DNA of 64,000 nucleotides from Bacillota bacterium (GTDB lineage Bacteria; Bacillota; UBA4882; UBA8346), in NCBI GenBank assembly GCA_023417475.1, contig JAEZFP010000033.1:184032-248031 (forward strand), written 5' to 3'. Below, piece after piece: positions 34,343-42,698 of the stretch (its first letter is position 1; every line of letters starts with the position of its first letter). Made by a program: the position numbers and the translations under genes. The notes beneath the pieces were generated by a model. The model was not told the origin of the DNA. It was given only the letters and a program-made list of their open reading frames with translations, and did not search any database.

Positions 34343-34792
34343 ATGCCCCTTAGTGAACAACTGGATAAGTTACTTCGTCAAGAAATTTGCCTATTGGAAG
34401 AAATAAAGCGTTTAACTCTGCAAAAGAAGGATGCTTTACTTCATGATGATTTACAAGGGATGGAAAAGATTGTCCTCAAGGAAGAGGCGGCTTCCAAACA
34501 ACTTCATGCCATTGAAAACGCCTGCGCCCCGCAGGTGCGATTTTTTTTGAATGGCAAATCCGCGGCGGACATTCCATCAGAACTTTCCGATTATATTAGC
34601 CAAATCAAACAATTGGTGTTGGAAATCAAGCTCAATAACGAGTTAAATCAGACATTGATTCAAGATTCTTTGAGTATGATTCGTTTTACCATTAATACGG
34701 TGGTATCCGCCGATGGCGAACATGGGCTTTATAGTTCATCCGGGAAAGTGAACGGTATGAGCAAAACCAATATTTTGGATTACAAGGGGTGA
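34343..34792 (+). CDS. flgN: FlgN-family flagellar chaperone
   Basis: 149 residues, almost entirely helical, six nt after flgM. The pattern of paired long helices (about 5-70 and 75-120) and the position directly before flgK fit FlgN, the export chaperone for FlgK and FlgL. Sequence conservation is low in this family; context carries much of the call. Confidence 0.85.
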   Translation: MPLSEQLDKLLRQEICLLEEIKRLTLQKKDALLHDDLQGMEKIVLKEEAASKQLHAIENACAPQVRFFLNGKSAADIPSELSDYISQIKQLVLEIKLNNELNQTLIQDSLSMIRFTINTVVSADGEHGLYSSSGKVNGMSKTNILDYKG

Positions 34793-34799
34793 CTAACAT

Positions 34800-36209
34800 A
34801 TGCCATCAACTTTCTCCGGACTAGAAATTGGGCGTCGGGCCTTGCTTACGTCGCAAAAAGCTTTGGAAATTACCAGTCATAACATGGCGAACGCCGGAAC
34901 GCCGGGTTACTCGCGTCAGGTGCCGACGATCTCGGCTACTGCGCCGTATACCTATCCAATTTTTAACCGTGAAAAAACTGCCGGACAAATCGGAACCGGA
35001 GTCGATATCACCTCAATCAATCGCGTGCGCGATCAACTGTTGGACGATCAGATCCAACGTGAAAGTTCCGCTTTGGGGCAGTGGGCGTCGATGCGGGATA
35101 TGCTGGATCAGATTGAACGCACCTTAAATGAACCTTCGAATAATGGAATCCGGGCTGCGGTCGACGAGTTTTGGAACGCTATGCAAAATTTAGCCACGAA
35201 ACCGAATGACACGCCGACTCGGGCGGCTTTGGTGCAGCAAACCATGACCATGACCGATCAGATTCGCGAAAGTTATCAGGGTTTGAAAACGTTACGGTCG
35301 GATGTTAACGATCGAATCGCTGCTCAAGTCGAAGAGATCAATGGTTATGCCAAAGAATTAGCCGAGTTGAACGACCAAATCGGGAAAATCAACATTCAAG
35401 GGGATCAACCCAATGATCTGCTGGACCGGCGCGATCAGCTTCTTGAGGAACTTTCCACAATCGTCAATATTCGGACCACTTACGATGCGCAAGATCGGGT
35501 GACGGTGACGGTCGGCGGTCGTTCGCTGGTGTATGGCAATCAATATAGCTCAATGATTACGGTTCGTAACGAAAATGACCCTTCCGCCTCGGAGATTCGT
35601 TGGGAAGGGTTGACCGATCCCGCAGCGCGTGAAGTGAATATCTCCAGCGGCTCATTACAAGGGCTGTTGACCGTTCGGGACGAGAAGATTCCTCAGATGC
35701 TGGATAATTTAGATCAGTATGCCAAAGCGTTGATTACCAATGTTAACAGCGTTCATCAGAAAGGAATCGGGCTGGACGGCAGCACCAATTTGAAGTTCTT
35801 TGAAGGAACCGGGGCTTCCGATATCCGCCTTGCCGAAGTCATTGAAGACAATCCCCAACGGATAGCCGCTTCCGCATCGGGAGCGAGCGGTGAGGGCGCA
35901 ATCGCTTTGGAGTTGGCGGCATTGAAACAAAAACCGATCTTAAACGGTAACACCGTTACGTTGGGATCGTTTTTTGCCGGGGTCATCGCCGAGTTGGGCA
36001 TCGACTCCGCTATGGCCAAAACCAAAGCGAATAATCAGGCATTGTTAATCAATCACTTGAGTGATAAGCGTGAATCCATCTCCGGAGTCTCTTTAGACGA
36101 AGAGATGACCAATATGATTCAGTTTCAACACGGCTATAACGCGGCCGCCAAAATTATCAGTACTATGAATGAGCTGTTGGATGTGATTATTAACCGTTTG
36201 AAGGTCTGA
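34800..36209 (+). CDS. flgK: Flagellar hook-associated protein FlgK (HAP1)
   Basis: 469 residues, normal length. The N-terminus has the rod/hook motif EIGRRALLTSQKALEITSHNMANAGTPGYSRQ (in parts: ALEITSHNMANA, TPGYSRQ) and the C-terminus ends with the coiled segment DEEMTNMIQFQHGYNAAAKII. Both termini form the D0 coiled coil of the hook-filament junction. GGGTGA upstream; followed 12 nt later by flgL. Confidence 0.96.
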   Translation: MPSTFSGLEIGRRALLTSQKALEITSHNMANAGTPGYSRQVPTISATAPYTYPIFNREKTAGQIGTGVDITSINRVRDQLLDDQIQRESSALGQWASMRDMLDQIERTLNEPSNNGIRAAVDEFWNAMQNLATKPNDTPTRAALVQQTMTMTDQIRESYQGLKTLRSDVNDRIAAQVEEINGYAKELAELNDQIGKINIQGDQPNDLLDRRDQLLEELSTIVNIRTTYDAQDRVTVTVGGRSLVYGNQYSSMITVRNENDPSASEIRWEGLTDPAAREVNISSGSLQGLLTVRDEKIPQMLDNLDQYAKALITNVNSVHQKGIGLDGSTNLKFFEGTGASDIRLAEVIEDNPQRIAASASGASGEGAIALELAALKQKPILNGNTVTLGSFFAGVIAELGIDSAMAKTKANNQALLINHLSDKRESISGVSLDEEMTNMIQFQHGYNAAAKIISTMNELLDVIINRLKV

Positions 36210-36221
36210 GGAGGGTAGTCG

Positions 36222-38987
36222 ATGCGGGTAACAAACAAAATGATGTATGGAAACTATGTTTCCAACTTAATGCGCCGTGAGAGTGAAATTCAACGCTTAA
36301 GCAACCAAATCAGCAGCGGGAAGCGAATTCAGTTTCCTTCCGACGATCCGATCGGCACGTCTCGCAGCATGGCAATGAATAGTAGCTTAAACGATATCGC
36401 CCAGTATACTACCAACTCCAATAGTGGAATTAGTTGGCTGACAGCTACCGATGAAGCGATGCAAACTGCCAATACCTATTTGCAACGGGTTTATGAGTTA
36501 ATCTTAAGCGGCGCCTCCTCTAGCATGCCGGCGGAATCTCGCGCTGCGTTGGCTGCTGAAATCGATCAAATTTGTGATGGTTTATTTGAGGTTGCCAATA
36601 CCAATATCGACAATCGTTATATTTTTTCAGGCACCGATGTTTTACAACCCGCTTATACCAAACGGGCTACCGTTGCCGGTCAGGCGTTGGATCTGATGGT
36701 GAAACCGGTAGTCATTGACCAAACCAACAGTCAGATTGAGGTCAAACTGGATGACGGACCCGCCAAAATTCTCAATTTGACCCCGGGCGTTTATGACGGT
36801 TCGACCGGAAAAACCTTGAATGACTTGGCGAACGACATTCAGAAACAGCTAAATGCGGCAGGATATGATGTGCCCGTTTACGCCAAAATGACCCCTGACA
36901 ATCAACTGGCACTGTATGCGGGAACCCAACCGTCCGACGGTAAGGTTCATTCGTTGGTATTACGGAATGGACCGGCGATCAAAACCGCCGGAACCGTTCC
37001 GGCGACCGTGGGGTCGGCCAATCAAATGCAACTGACGTTGAATTCCAACAATACCGCTGATTATTACAATGGCTGGACCGTCACTATCGTCCGGGGGGCT
37101 GGAGCGGGCCAAAGCCGTCAAATCACTGACTATGACGGCGCGACCCAACGGATTACCGGAATGAATAGCGATTGGCTGATCTCCCCCGACACAACCTCCG
37201 AATATGTACTGACGCCACCGTTATCGGGGACCGCGGCCGGGGTTGGCGCCAATACGATCAGTTTTGACCCGGCCAACGCCAGTGCGATTGATGATTTTTA
37301 CACCGGAATGACGATTACCATCACCAACGGCGCCGGCGCCGGACAGACCATGACCATCACCGGTTATGACGCTGCGACGCATACCGCTACACTTAACCCC
37401 GCTTGGGGAACTTTGCCGGTGGGAGCGGAGTATACCATAACCCCGTCTTTAAGCGGATCCGCTCAGTCCGGAGCCAACGCTCCGGCGGCAATTACGTTAG
37501 CGACTGCCGGAAGCAGTTCGATCGATAATTTTTATAACGGTACGTCGATTACGGTGACCCATGCCAATGGGAGTACGGAAACGCGACGGATTATCGGTTA
37601 TGACGGAACGACTAAACAAGCTTTGTTGGACAAAGATTGGAATGTTGTTCCTGCCGCGGGCGACACGTACCGGATTAATGATAGTACTTTGCAAAAGTTG
37701 GGTTTTGAAGACAAGGCGACCACCAAGGAATTGGTGGGAAATCCGTTAACCGGACCTATTTTAGTTTTTGGAAGTTATCCGTTGCGGGCCAACGCGCAGG
37801 TTCCTACCGGACCGCCTTTAGCGGCGGACCAAATAAATTTGGCCAGAGAGTCCAGCACGACGGCGAATTATTATCAAAATTGGACATTAACCATCACTAG
37901 CGGCGCCGGTGCGGGTCAGACCCGGACGATTTCCAATTATCCCGCCAATTCCCAAATTGCAACGGTTGATAGTCCTTGGACTCCCGCTCCCGATGCTACA
38001 TCTGTATATACGCTTAGCCCGCCGACCCAAGGGACGGTTGGCGGGACCACCGCTGCCAATCAAATTCAACTGGCGGCGAATTCGGCGTTGGCTACCGATT
38101 TTTATAAAGGGATGCCGATTTCAATATCCTCGGGGGCTGGTGAAGGTCAAAGCCGCACTATTATCGCTTATGATCCGGTGACTCAGATTGCAACCCTGGA
38201 CAGTCCGTGGAATGTGACGCCGGATGCTACCAGCCAATATTCGATTAACGCCAATTATGCGGTGAATGCCAATAACCGTTTTCAAATCACCGTGGGATTT
38301 GGCACTGCGCAAGAGATTAGTTTGGACGGCGGTTCGTATACTTTAGAGGAGTTCGCCGCCCAGATTCAAGGCAAGATTCAGGCTTTGGGCGGTTCTTACG
38401 CCAATGTTCAAACGGAAATCACCACGGATAACCGATTGCGTCTCGTCTATCATGATCCGACCGATCAAGATAACGTGCTTCCGATTACCCTGCAATCCGG
38501 TTCGAGCGCCGACATTTTACGCGCTATGGGTTTTGCCAACGGCGCGAAGTCCGAACAGACATTGCCCAATTACGAAGGAGATCAGGGCAATATTGAATAC
38601 GAAGTCAACATCGGCATTCGGGTTAAGATGAATACCACCGGCGACTCGTTGTTTGACTCGATCTTTAGTAATCTGCGGAAATTCAGCGCCGATTTGCGTT
38701 CCGGTAATCTCGCCGCCTTAGGGAATGAGGATATTACAGCGGTTAAAAAAGATATGGAGAAGATCTTAATCACTCAAGGAGAGATCGGCGCTAAGGTTAA
38801 CCGACTCGAGAAAGGGATTGACCGGTTGGGAGGAATGAAGATCAATGTTACGTCGTTACTCTCCGACGTGGAAGACGTTGATTATACCCAAGCGGTGATG
38901 GATATGAAAGTTCAGGAAATGGCTTATCTCGCCGCGTTGCAGATTTCCGGAAAGATTCTGCCCAAAACATTACTGGACTATTTGTAA
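36222..38987 (+). CDS. flgL: Flagellar hook-associated protein FlgL (HAP3), 921 residues with repeat insertion
   Basis: The terminal parts are ordinary FlgL: RVTNKMMYGNYVSNLMR at the start, SSGKR-type motif ISSGKRIQFPSDDP near 30, and the C-terminal coil SDVEDVDYTQAVMDMKVQEMAYLAAL. Most FlgL proteins are about 300 residues; this one has about 600 extra. The middle (about 262-683) holds five repeats of 70-76 residues, each with the pattern ANxIxL...YNGxxIxITxGxGAGQxRxIxxYD...W...P...YxI. Similar repeats are common in phage tail and surface fibres. The insertion would project outwards from the hook-filament junction. Confidence 0.92.
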   Translation: MRVTNKMMYGNYVSNLMRRESEIQRLSNQISSGKRIQFPSDDPIGTSRSMAMNSSLNDIAQYTTNSNSGISWLTATDEAMQTANTYLQRVYELILSGASSSMPAESRAALAAEIDQICDGLFEVANTNIDNRYIFSGTDVLQPAYTKRATVAGQALDLMVKPVVIDQTNSQIEVKLDDGPAKILNLTPGVYDGSTGKTLNDLANDIQKQLNAAGYDVPVYAKMTPDNQLALYAGTQPSDGKVHSLVLRNGPAIKTAGTVPATVGSANQMQLTLNSNNTADYYNGWTVTIVRGAGAGQSRQITDYDGATQRITGMNSDWLISPDTTSEYVLTPPLSGTAAGVGANTISFDPANASAIDDFYTGMTITITNGAGAGQTMTITGYDAATHTATLNPAWGTLPVGAEYTITPSLSGSAQSGANAPAAITLATAGSSSIDNFYNGTSITVTHANGSTETRRIIGYDGTTKQALLDKDWNVVPAAGDTYRINDSTLQKLGFEDKATTKELVGNPLTGPILVFGSYPLRANAQVPTGPPLAADQINLARESSTTANYYQNWTLTITSGAGAGQTRTISNYPANSQIATVDSPWTPAPDATSVYTLSPPTQGTVGGTTAANQIQLAANSALATDFYKGMPISISSGAGEGQSRTIIAYDPVTQIATLDSPWNVTPDATSQYSINANYAVNANNRFQITVGFGTAQEISLDGGSYTLEEFAAQIQGKIQALGGSYANVQTEITTDNRLRLVYHDPTDQDNVLPITLQSGSSADILRAMGFANGAKSEQTLPNYEGDQGNIEYEVNIGIRVKMNTTGDSLFDSIFSNLRKFSADLRSGNLAALGNEDITAVKKDMEKILITQGEIGAKVNRLEKGIDRLGGMKINVTSLLSDVEDVDYTQAVMDMKVQEMAYLAALQISGKILPKTLLDYL

Positions 38988-39020
38988 TCGGTGTCAGTTC
39001 GGCGATGCGGCACCAATCAA

Positions 39021-39167
39021 AAGACGGCGTGAGCTAAGCCACTGAAAAACTTTTGAAATTAACATTGACCTACAATATACTGATAGCCTAAAGAAGGTTA
39101 AACACTATATATTGTAGGTCAATCTTTCGAGTCGGAGGTTTTTCAGTGGCCTGGCGTGAGCCGTCTT
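39021..39167. repeat. Triple nested inverted repeat after flgL
   Basis: Three concentric perfect stems: AAGACGGC 39021-39028 with GCCGTCTT 39160-39167; GCCACTGAAAAAC 39038-39050 with GTTTTTCAGTGGC 39138-39150; ATTGACCTACAATATA 39064-39079 with TATATTGTAGGTCAAT 39108-39123. In total 37 bp of stem over 147 bp. Spacers are 9-14 nt on each side. It lies between flgL and fliW and may terminate flgL transcription or be a small palindromic element. Confidence 0.88.
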
Positions 39168-39302
39168 TCAGTTTTTGTGACCGAAAGTGGTCAAGGTAAT
39201 AATATATAGTAATTGTGACTGGAGCGGATTTGCGGCGATCGAAAGTTTTGGATTCCAGTAATGAATTGCTATAGAAAATTATGAAACCGGATGATTTTAC
39301 TA

Positions 39303-39329
39303 TAAAGATCAAATCAAAAATACCGATGA
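39303..39329 (+). promoter_or_regulatory. Probable sigma-28 (SigD) promoter of fliW-csrA
   Basis: TAAAGATC at 39303-39310, 11 bp, ACCGATGA at 39322-39329. The consensus is TAAAGTTT-N11-GCCGATAA; spacing is exact, with 6 of 8 and 6 of 8 bases matching. It lies about 75 nt before fliW, in the flagellar cluster that also encodes FlgM. Confidence 0.55.
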
Positions 39330-39410
39330 AGATTATAGAGTAATTGAAATTCTTCCTGAAAATGGTTGAAAAAGGAAGGATTAATAAGAGATTCGGAAAG
39401 GATTGAAACG

Positions 39411-39872
39411 ATGCAAATCGAGACCAAATTTTTCGGCTTGCGTGAGATTGCTGACAATGAGATTGTTACGTTCAAACACGGAGTTCCCGGGTTTGAGGAC
39501 TGTCATGACTATACAATATTGCAGTACAAGGAAGAATCGCCGTTTTTTGTCTTACAATCGGTGTCAGCGCCCGACTTGGCGTTGATTCTGATCGAGTTTA
39601 GCCAGGTTTCACCGGGATTTTCATTTAATATTGCCGACGAAGATGTCGCGGAAATCGGGCTTTCCAATCCCGCCGAAGCCGTAACGTATGCGGTGGTGGT
39701 ATTGCCGGCCGATCTTTCGCAAGCGACTGTGAATCTGGCGGCGCCAATCATTATTAATAATCAGACCCGGAAAGCCAAACAGATCATCATCAATAATCCG
39801 GCCTATTCTTTACGGCATCCGCTCTTTGCTGATGCCGAACCCGTCGTGAATAAAAAAACTGCCGTGCGCTGA
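39411..39872 (+). CDS. fliW: Flagellar assembly factor FliW
   Basis: 153 residues from ATG 39411, starting MQIETKFFGLREI. FliW binds flagellin and CsrA; free FliW blocks CsrA, coupling flagellin translation to export. Conserved HGVPGFED appears near residue 23. Located before csrA, the standard pair in Firmicutes. An upstream in-frame TTG/GTG start would run into the promoter region. Confidence 0.95.
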   Translation: MQIETKFFGLREIADNEIVTFKHGVPGFEDCHDYTILQYKEESPFFVLQSVSAPDLALILIEFSQVSPGFSFNIADEDVAEIGLSNPAEAVTYAVVVLPADLSQATVNLAAPIIINNQTRKAKQIIINNPAYSLRHPLFADAEPVVNKKTAVR

Positions 39873-40045
39873 AATAAAAAAAGGGATTTTCTTACTTCCG
39901 GAGAAAATATCTTAAAGCAGATTATTTGCTTGTGCCAAATACCTTAAAAAGGAAATGCGCACAAGCTTTTCGCTGACGTGGCCGATTACCGGCGACGGGC
40001 GACGATTGATTGATATTATTCTTCCAAAGTCAAGGAGGATCCCCG

Positions 40046-40270
40046 ATGTTGGTATTAACCCGTAAGTTAAACGAAAGTATAATGGTTGGTGATGACGTTA
40101 AGATCACCATCGTTGATGTCAAGGGCGATCAGGTTAAATTGGGAATTACCGCGCCGCGGGAGGTCGCGGTTCATCGCGAAGAAGTTTATCGCGAGATTCA
40201 AAAAGAGAACCAATTGGCCGCGTTAAGCAAACCCAATCTCGAAAAGCTGGATAAATTGTTTAAAAAATAA
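40046..40270 (+). CDS. csrA: Carbon storage regulator CsrA
   Basis: 74 residues, MLVLTRKLNESIMVGDDVKI, the standard CsrA start. It is an RNA-binding dimer that blocks the ribosome site of target mRNAs, flagellin in particular; partner of FliW. The AAGGAGGATC ribosome site includes GGA motifs that CsrA itself could bind, so autoregulation is possible. Confidence 0.96.
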   Translation: MLVLTRKLNESIMVGDDVKITIVDVKGDQVKLGITAPREVAVHREEVYREIQKENQLAALSKPNLEKLDKLFKK

Positions 40271-40290
40271 CCGATCAAGACATATGCTGA

Positions 40291-40320
40291 CAACCAGTGG
40301 CAACTGCTGCTGGTTTTCGT
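40291..40320 (+). terminator. Terminator of fliW-csrA
   Basis: AACCAG at 40292-40297 pairs with CTGGTT at 40310-40315, with inner CAGT/ACTG pairing possible, followed by TTTTCGTATTTT. Confidence 0.65.
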
Positions 40321-40501
40321 ATTTTAGAGGATCAGTCAATTTTGTTTAAAGTTTACGGGAGTGCAAACCAGTTGCAAACAATGGGAGCAGGGATCTCATT
40401 GCAGAGGTTGAATGAATATATATGTCACACGAAATATCGTAGCTAACGTTTTAAGCGGGGAAAGACGATTTACTGATTTTTTGGTGTGACTTGATGCTTG
40501 T

Positions 40502-40711
40502 GGCATATGTCTTAATCGTCCGGGCCAGTGACTTTGTCACTGGGGTAAGTGCCTTAACCGTTCAGGCAAGCGCCTTTATTCTTCAGGCAAATGCCTCAAT
40601 CGTTCGGGGAGTTGTCTTAGTCCTTCGGGCAAGTGCCTTAACGATTGCGGCAAGTGTCCGAGCCATTCCGACACGTGCCTTAGTCATTGGGGCAGTTGAC
40701 TCGGATGGCAA
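40502..40711. repeat. Array C: ten 21-bp units with GGCA-NN-TGCC dyads
   Basis: Ten units of exactly 21 bp, consensus about GGCAAGTGCCTTAATCGTTCG. The dyad GGCA-N2-TGCC is clear in several units; unit 2 instead contains CAGTGACTTTGTCACTG. It lies directly upstream of aroK in a gap of about 500 bp. Confidence 0.92.
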
Positions 40712-40767
40712 GCACGTCAATGGAATCAGCGGAGAAACGGTATCATTTAAAACGACGGGGTGTCACC

Positions 40768-41280
40768 ATGAATCACCAAAATATCGTCCTGATCGGGATG
40801 CCGGGTGCCGGCAAAAGTACGCTTGGGGTATTGCTGGCAAAAACGTTGGGGAAGTCATTCTTGGACACCGATCTTTTAATCCAGGAAAAAGAAGGTCGTT
40901 TGCTTCAAGCAATTATTGACCGTGACGGTGTCGCAAAGTTCTTGCAGATTGAAGCGCGAGTGCTCCGGCAGGTTGAAGCGGTCAATACGGTCATCGCCAC
41001 CGGCGGCAGTGCCGTTTATGATCGGAGCGCCATGGAACACCTCGGCCATAACGGACGGATCGTCTATTTGCAATTACCTTACCCCGAGATTGAGCGCAGG
41101 ATCAACAATATGGCTAGCCGGGGGATTGCTCTGGGAGCGGGGCAACGCCTGATCGACCTTTACAACGAACGGACGCCGCTTTATGAGCACTACGCCGACC
41201 TGGTTGTGGATTGCTCCGCCAAGGCGGTTGAAACGGCGGTGCAGTCGATTGTCACTACCATCCTTGAGCGATTTAGTTGA
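40768..41280 (+). CDS. aroK: Shikimate kinase
   Basis: 170 residues from ATG 40768. Phosphorylates shikimate in aromatic amino acid synthesis. Walker A GMPGAGKST at about 10-18, shikimate-binding DTDLLIQ near 33, and the IATGGSAV motif near 76. The Arg of the lid region is less clear. The reading frame extends upstream into array C, which is not coding. Stands alone from other aro genes. Confidence 0.88.
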   Translation: MNHQNIVLIGMPGAGKSTLGVLLAKTLGKSFLDTDLLIQEKEGRLLQAIIDRDGVAKFLQIEARVLRQVEAVNTVIATGGSAVYDRSAMEHLGHNGRIVYLQLPYPEIERRINNMASRGIALGAGQRLIDLYNERTPLYEHYADLVVDCSAKAVETAVQSIVTTILERFS

Positions 41281-41314
41281 GAAAACGCGATGGGCACTTT
41301 TGGTGCCGATTGGC

Positions 41315-41344
41315 TTGACTGGAACCCGGTTCCAAGCTTATAAT
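41315..41344 (+). promoter_or_regulatory. Sigma-A-type promoter
   Basis: TTGACT at 41315-41320, 18-bp spacer, TATAAT at 41339-41344; start expected near 41351. Confidence 0.75.
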
Positions 41345-41390
41345 GTGGTTAGGAACGGGAAATAATCAAAGGCGAAAGGAGTGTTGTTTA

Positions 41391-41432
41391 ATGCGTGTCA
41401 TTTTATTAGGTGGTTGTAGTCTAACTAAATAG
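41391..41432 (+). CDS. Possible 13-residue leader peptide
   Basis: ATG at 41391 opens a 13-codon frame reading MRVILLGGCSLTK then TAG. AAAGGAG precedes it by about 11 nt. It sits within the short transcript between promoter and terminator. There is no run of one amino acid, so classical attenuation by starvation is not indicated. Confidence 0.35.
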   Translation: MRVILLGGCSLTK

Positions 41433-41551
41433 GGGCGCGAAAATAAACTTTTCCGTCGGCACTTTAGCTTGCCTTTTTCGGAGTTGGTTTTGTTGCCCCC
41501 CGTTGTGAAATAATCTTTACGCCTGTGTTTCAATTTTAGTTTTTGGTAAGG

Positions 41552-41576
41552 CACGATTTGGTTATCGTGTTTTTTT
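41552..41576 (+). terminator. Terminator 1 of the 41.4-kb leader
   Basis: CACGAT 41552-41557 pairs with ATCGTG 41564-41569, followed by seven T. Confidence 0.8.
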
Positions 41577-41591
41577 GTTGCCCAAAACCAG

Positions 41592-41623
41592 TCCCGTAGC
41601 GGTTGTTTGCTACGGGATTTTTT
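41592..41623 (+). terminator. Terminator 2 of the 41.4-kb leader
   Basis: TCCCGTAGC 41592-41600 pairs with GCTACGGGA 41609-41617, eight-nt loop, T-run. Confidence 0.85.
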
Positions 41624-41663
41624 ACGCCTATTTTTAATTGCAGATAAGGAGATTGGTAAATCA

Positions 41664-41997
41664 ATGAATTTAAATGAATTTGGTTGGAATGAACGTTTCG
41701 AGGAATTATTTCAGGAGGAGAAAATCCCCGGCTTGTTGCCGGGCAGGATTGTAACCGAACATAAACATATTTATCGAGTTGCCACTGCACGGGGCGAGTT
41801 GTTGGGCGAGGTCACCGGAAAGATGCGGTATCAAGCGGATGGTCCGCCGGCAGGAACCCGGTTGCGCGATCCGGACGGCGTTGGCAGACGGGACATTAGC
41901 CTGGGAGCGGTTGGAGAGTTTTCAAAAACTCCAAAGGGAACTGCGGTTCCTGGAACGAAAGCAGAATCATCTGAAAACCGCTCCAAAGAAACCTTAG
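41664..41997 (+). pseudogene. rsgA: rsgA remnant: N- and C-terminal ends joined by internal deletion
   Basis: Frame 1 from ATG 41664 encodes an RsgA-like N-terminal OB domain (MNLNEFGWNERFEELF... up to GKMRYQAD, about 60 residues). Then, in the +1 frame from about 41848, an RsgA-like C-terminus appears: EPGCAIRTALADG...ERLESFQKLQREL ending at a TAG at 41997. The whole circularly permuted GTPase domain, about 220 residues, is missing, and the two ends are out of frame. Two intrinsic terminators stand before it. The intact frame of the N-part runs on into the next gene by chance. RsgA normally helps mature the 30S subunit. Confidence 0.78.
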
Positions 41998-42089
41998 TTT
42001 CAAATACTCACTTTGACACAGTTTTTACCCGGGACGAAGTAACATTTTCAAGCGGTTTGAATATATATCCTAGGAGGAGTGTGAGCAGG

Positions 42090-42698
42090 ATGGGAGATGA
42101 ACCGATTGCCCGCGTCTTTCCGAAAAGGGTCGCTAAACCGCGTTTAAACCTAATCATGCCTGAAGTGGAAGGGTTGCGAGATAAAAAAGCACTAAAAAAG
42201 ATTAACGACGACATTGATAAAAAGATCCGGCATATGATTCATGCCCATGGGTTTGAGCTGGATGCCCAGCGGGAAGTGGCCGGCAGCTATCAACTGAAAT
42301 TGAATGCCCGGGGCCTTGTAAGCCTGCGCTTGGAGATGGCCTCGTGGGTCTCGGGTTCGACTAGCGGAATCAGCACGGTAAAAGGGATGACGTTTGACCT
42401 TCGGAGTGGAGATGCCTTTAAGTTCCGGGATTTGTTTAATGATAACAGCGATTACCTGACCATGGTGAATCAATGGATTCAGGCGGAAATTACTCAGCGT
42501 AACCTAACTTTGAACCATGAGTTTATCAGCATCTCGAAGAATCAAGATTTTTTTCTCACTGCTACCGATCTAATGATCTTTTTTCAGATCAATGAATTGT
42601 GCGCTCCGGAATGCGGGGTACCCGAATTCGCCATTCCCTATGAGCAACTGAGCGCTTATGCTTACAAGAACGGCCCCGTCAGCCGTATGTTGCACTAA
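42090..42698 (+). CDS. DUF3298-domain protein (RsiV-like C-domain)
   Basis: 202 residues from an ATG at 42090, with AGGAGGAG about 10 nt upstream. It resembles the DUF4163/DUF3298 domain pair found in RsiV and PdaC, with GMTFDLRSGDAFKFRDLF typical of DUF3298 near 99-116. No signal peptide or membrane segment is seen, which is unusual, as most relatives are exported. The reading frame extends upstream into the rsgA remnant, but the internal ribosome site decides the start. Function unknown. Confidence 0.75.
   Translation: MGDEPIARVFPKRVAKPRLNLIMPEVEGLRDKKALKKINDDIDKKIRHMIHAHGFELDAQREVAGSYQLKLNARGLVSLRLEMASWVSGSTSGISTVKGMTFDLRSGDAFKFRDLFNDNSDYLTMVNQWIQAEITQRNLTLNHEFISISKNQDFFLTATDLMIFFQINELCAPECGVPEFAIPYEQLSAYAYKNGPVSRMLH

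Larger units (their letters stand above)
41281..41663 (+). other. Promoter-driven leader or small-RNA region
   Basis: Holds a strong promoter (41315-41344), a 13-codon frame (41391-41432) and two perfect intrinsic terminators (41552-41576 and 41592-41623). The transcript up to the first terminator would be about 225 nt. No protein gene of normal size is present. It may be a leader or an independent small RNA. Confidence 0.6.

Noticed and set aside
39240..39362. Short frames between the nested repeat and fliW as a gene remnant
   Set aside because: Only 20-25 codons each, interrupted, with no recognisable similarity; the sigma-28 promoter explains part of this sequence.
40491..40919. 142-codon frame across array C overlapping aroK
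   Set aside because: Runs through the repeat and then into aroK in another frame; no ribosome site and no family resemblance.
41664..42698. A single RsgA-DUF3298 fusion protein
   Set aside because: The RsgA C-terminus is present in the +1 frame between the two parts, and an internal AGGAGGAG-ATG starts DUF3298 separately, so the continuous frame is accidental.
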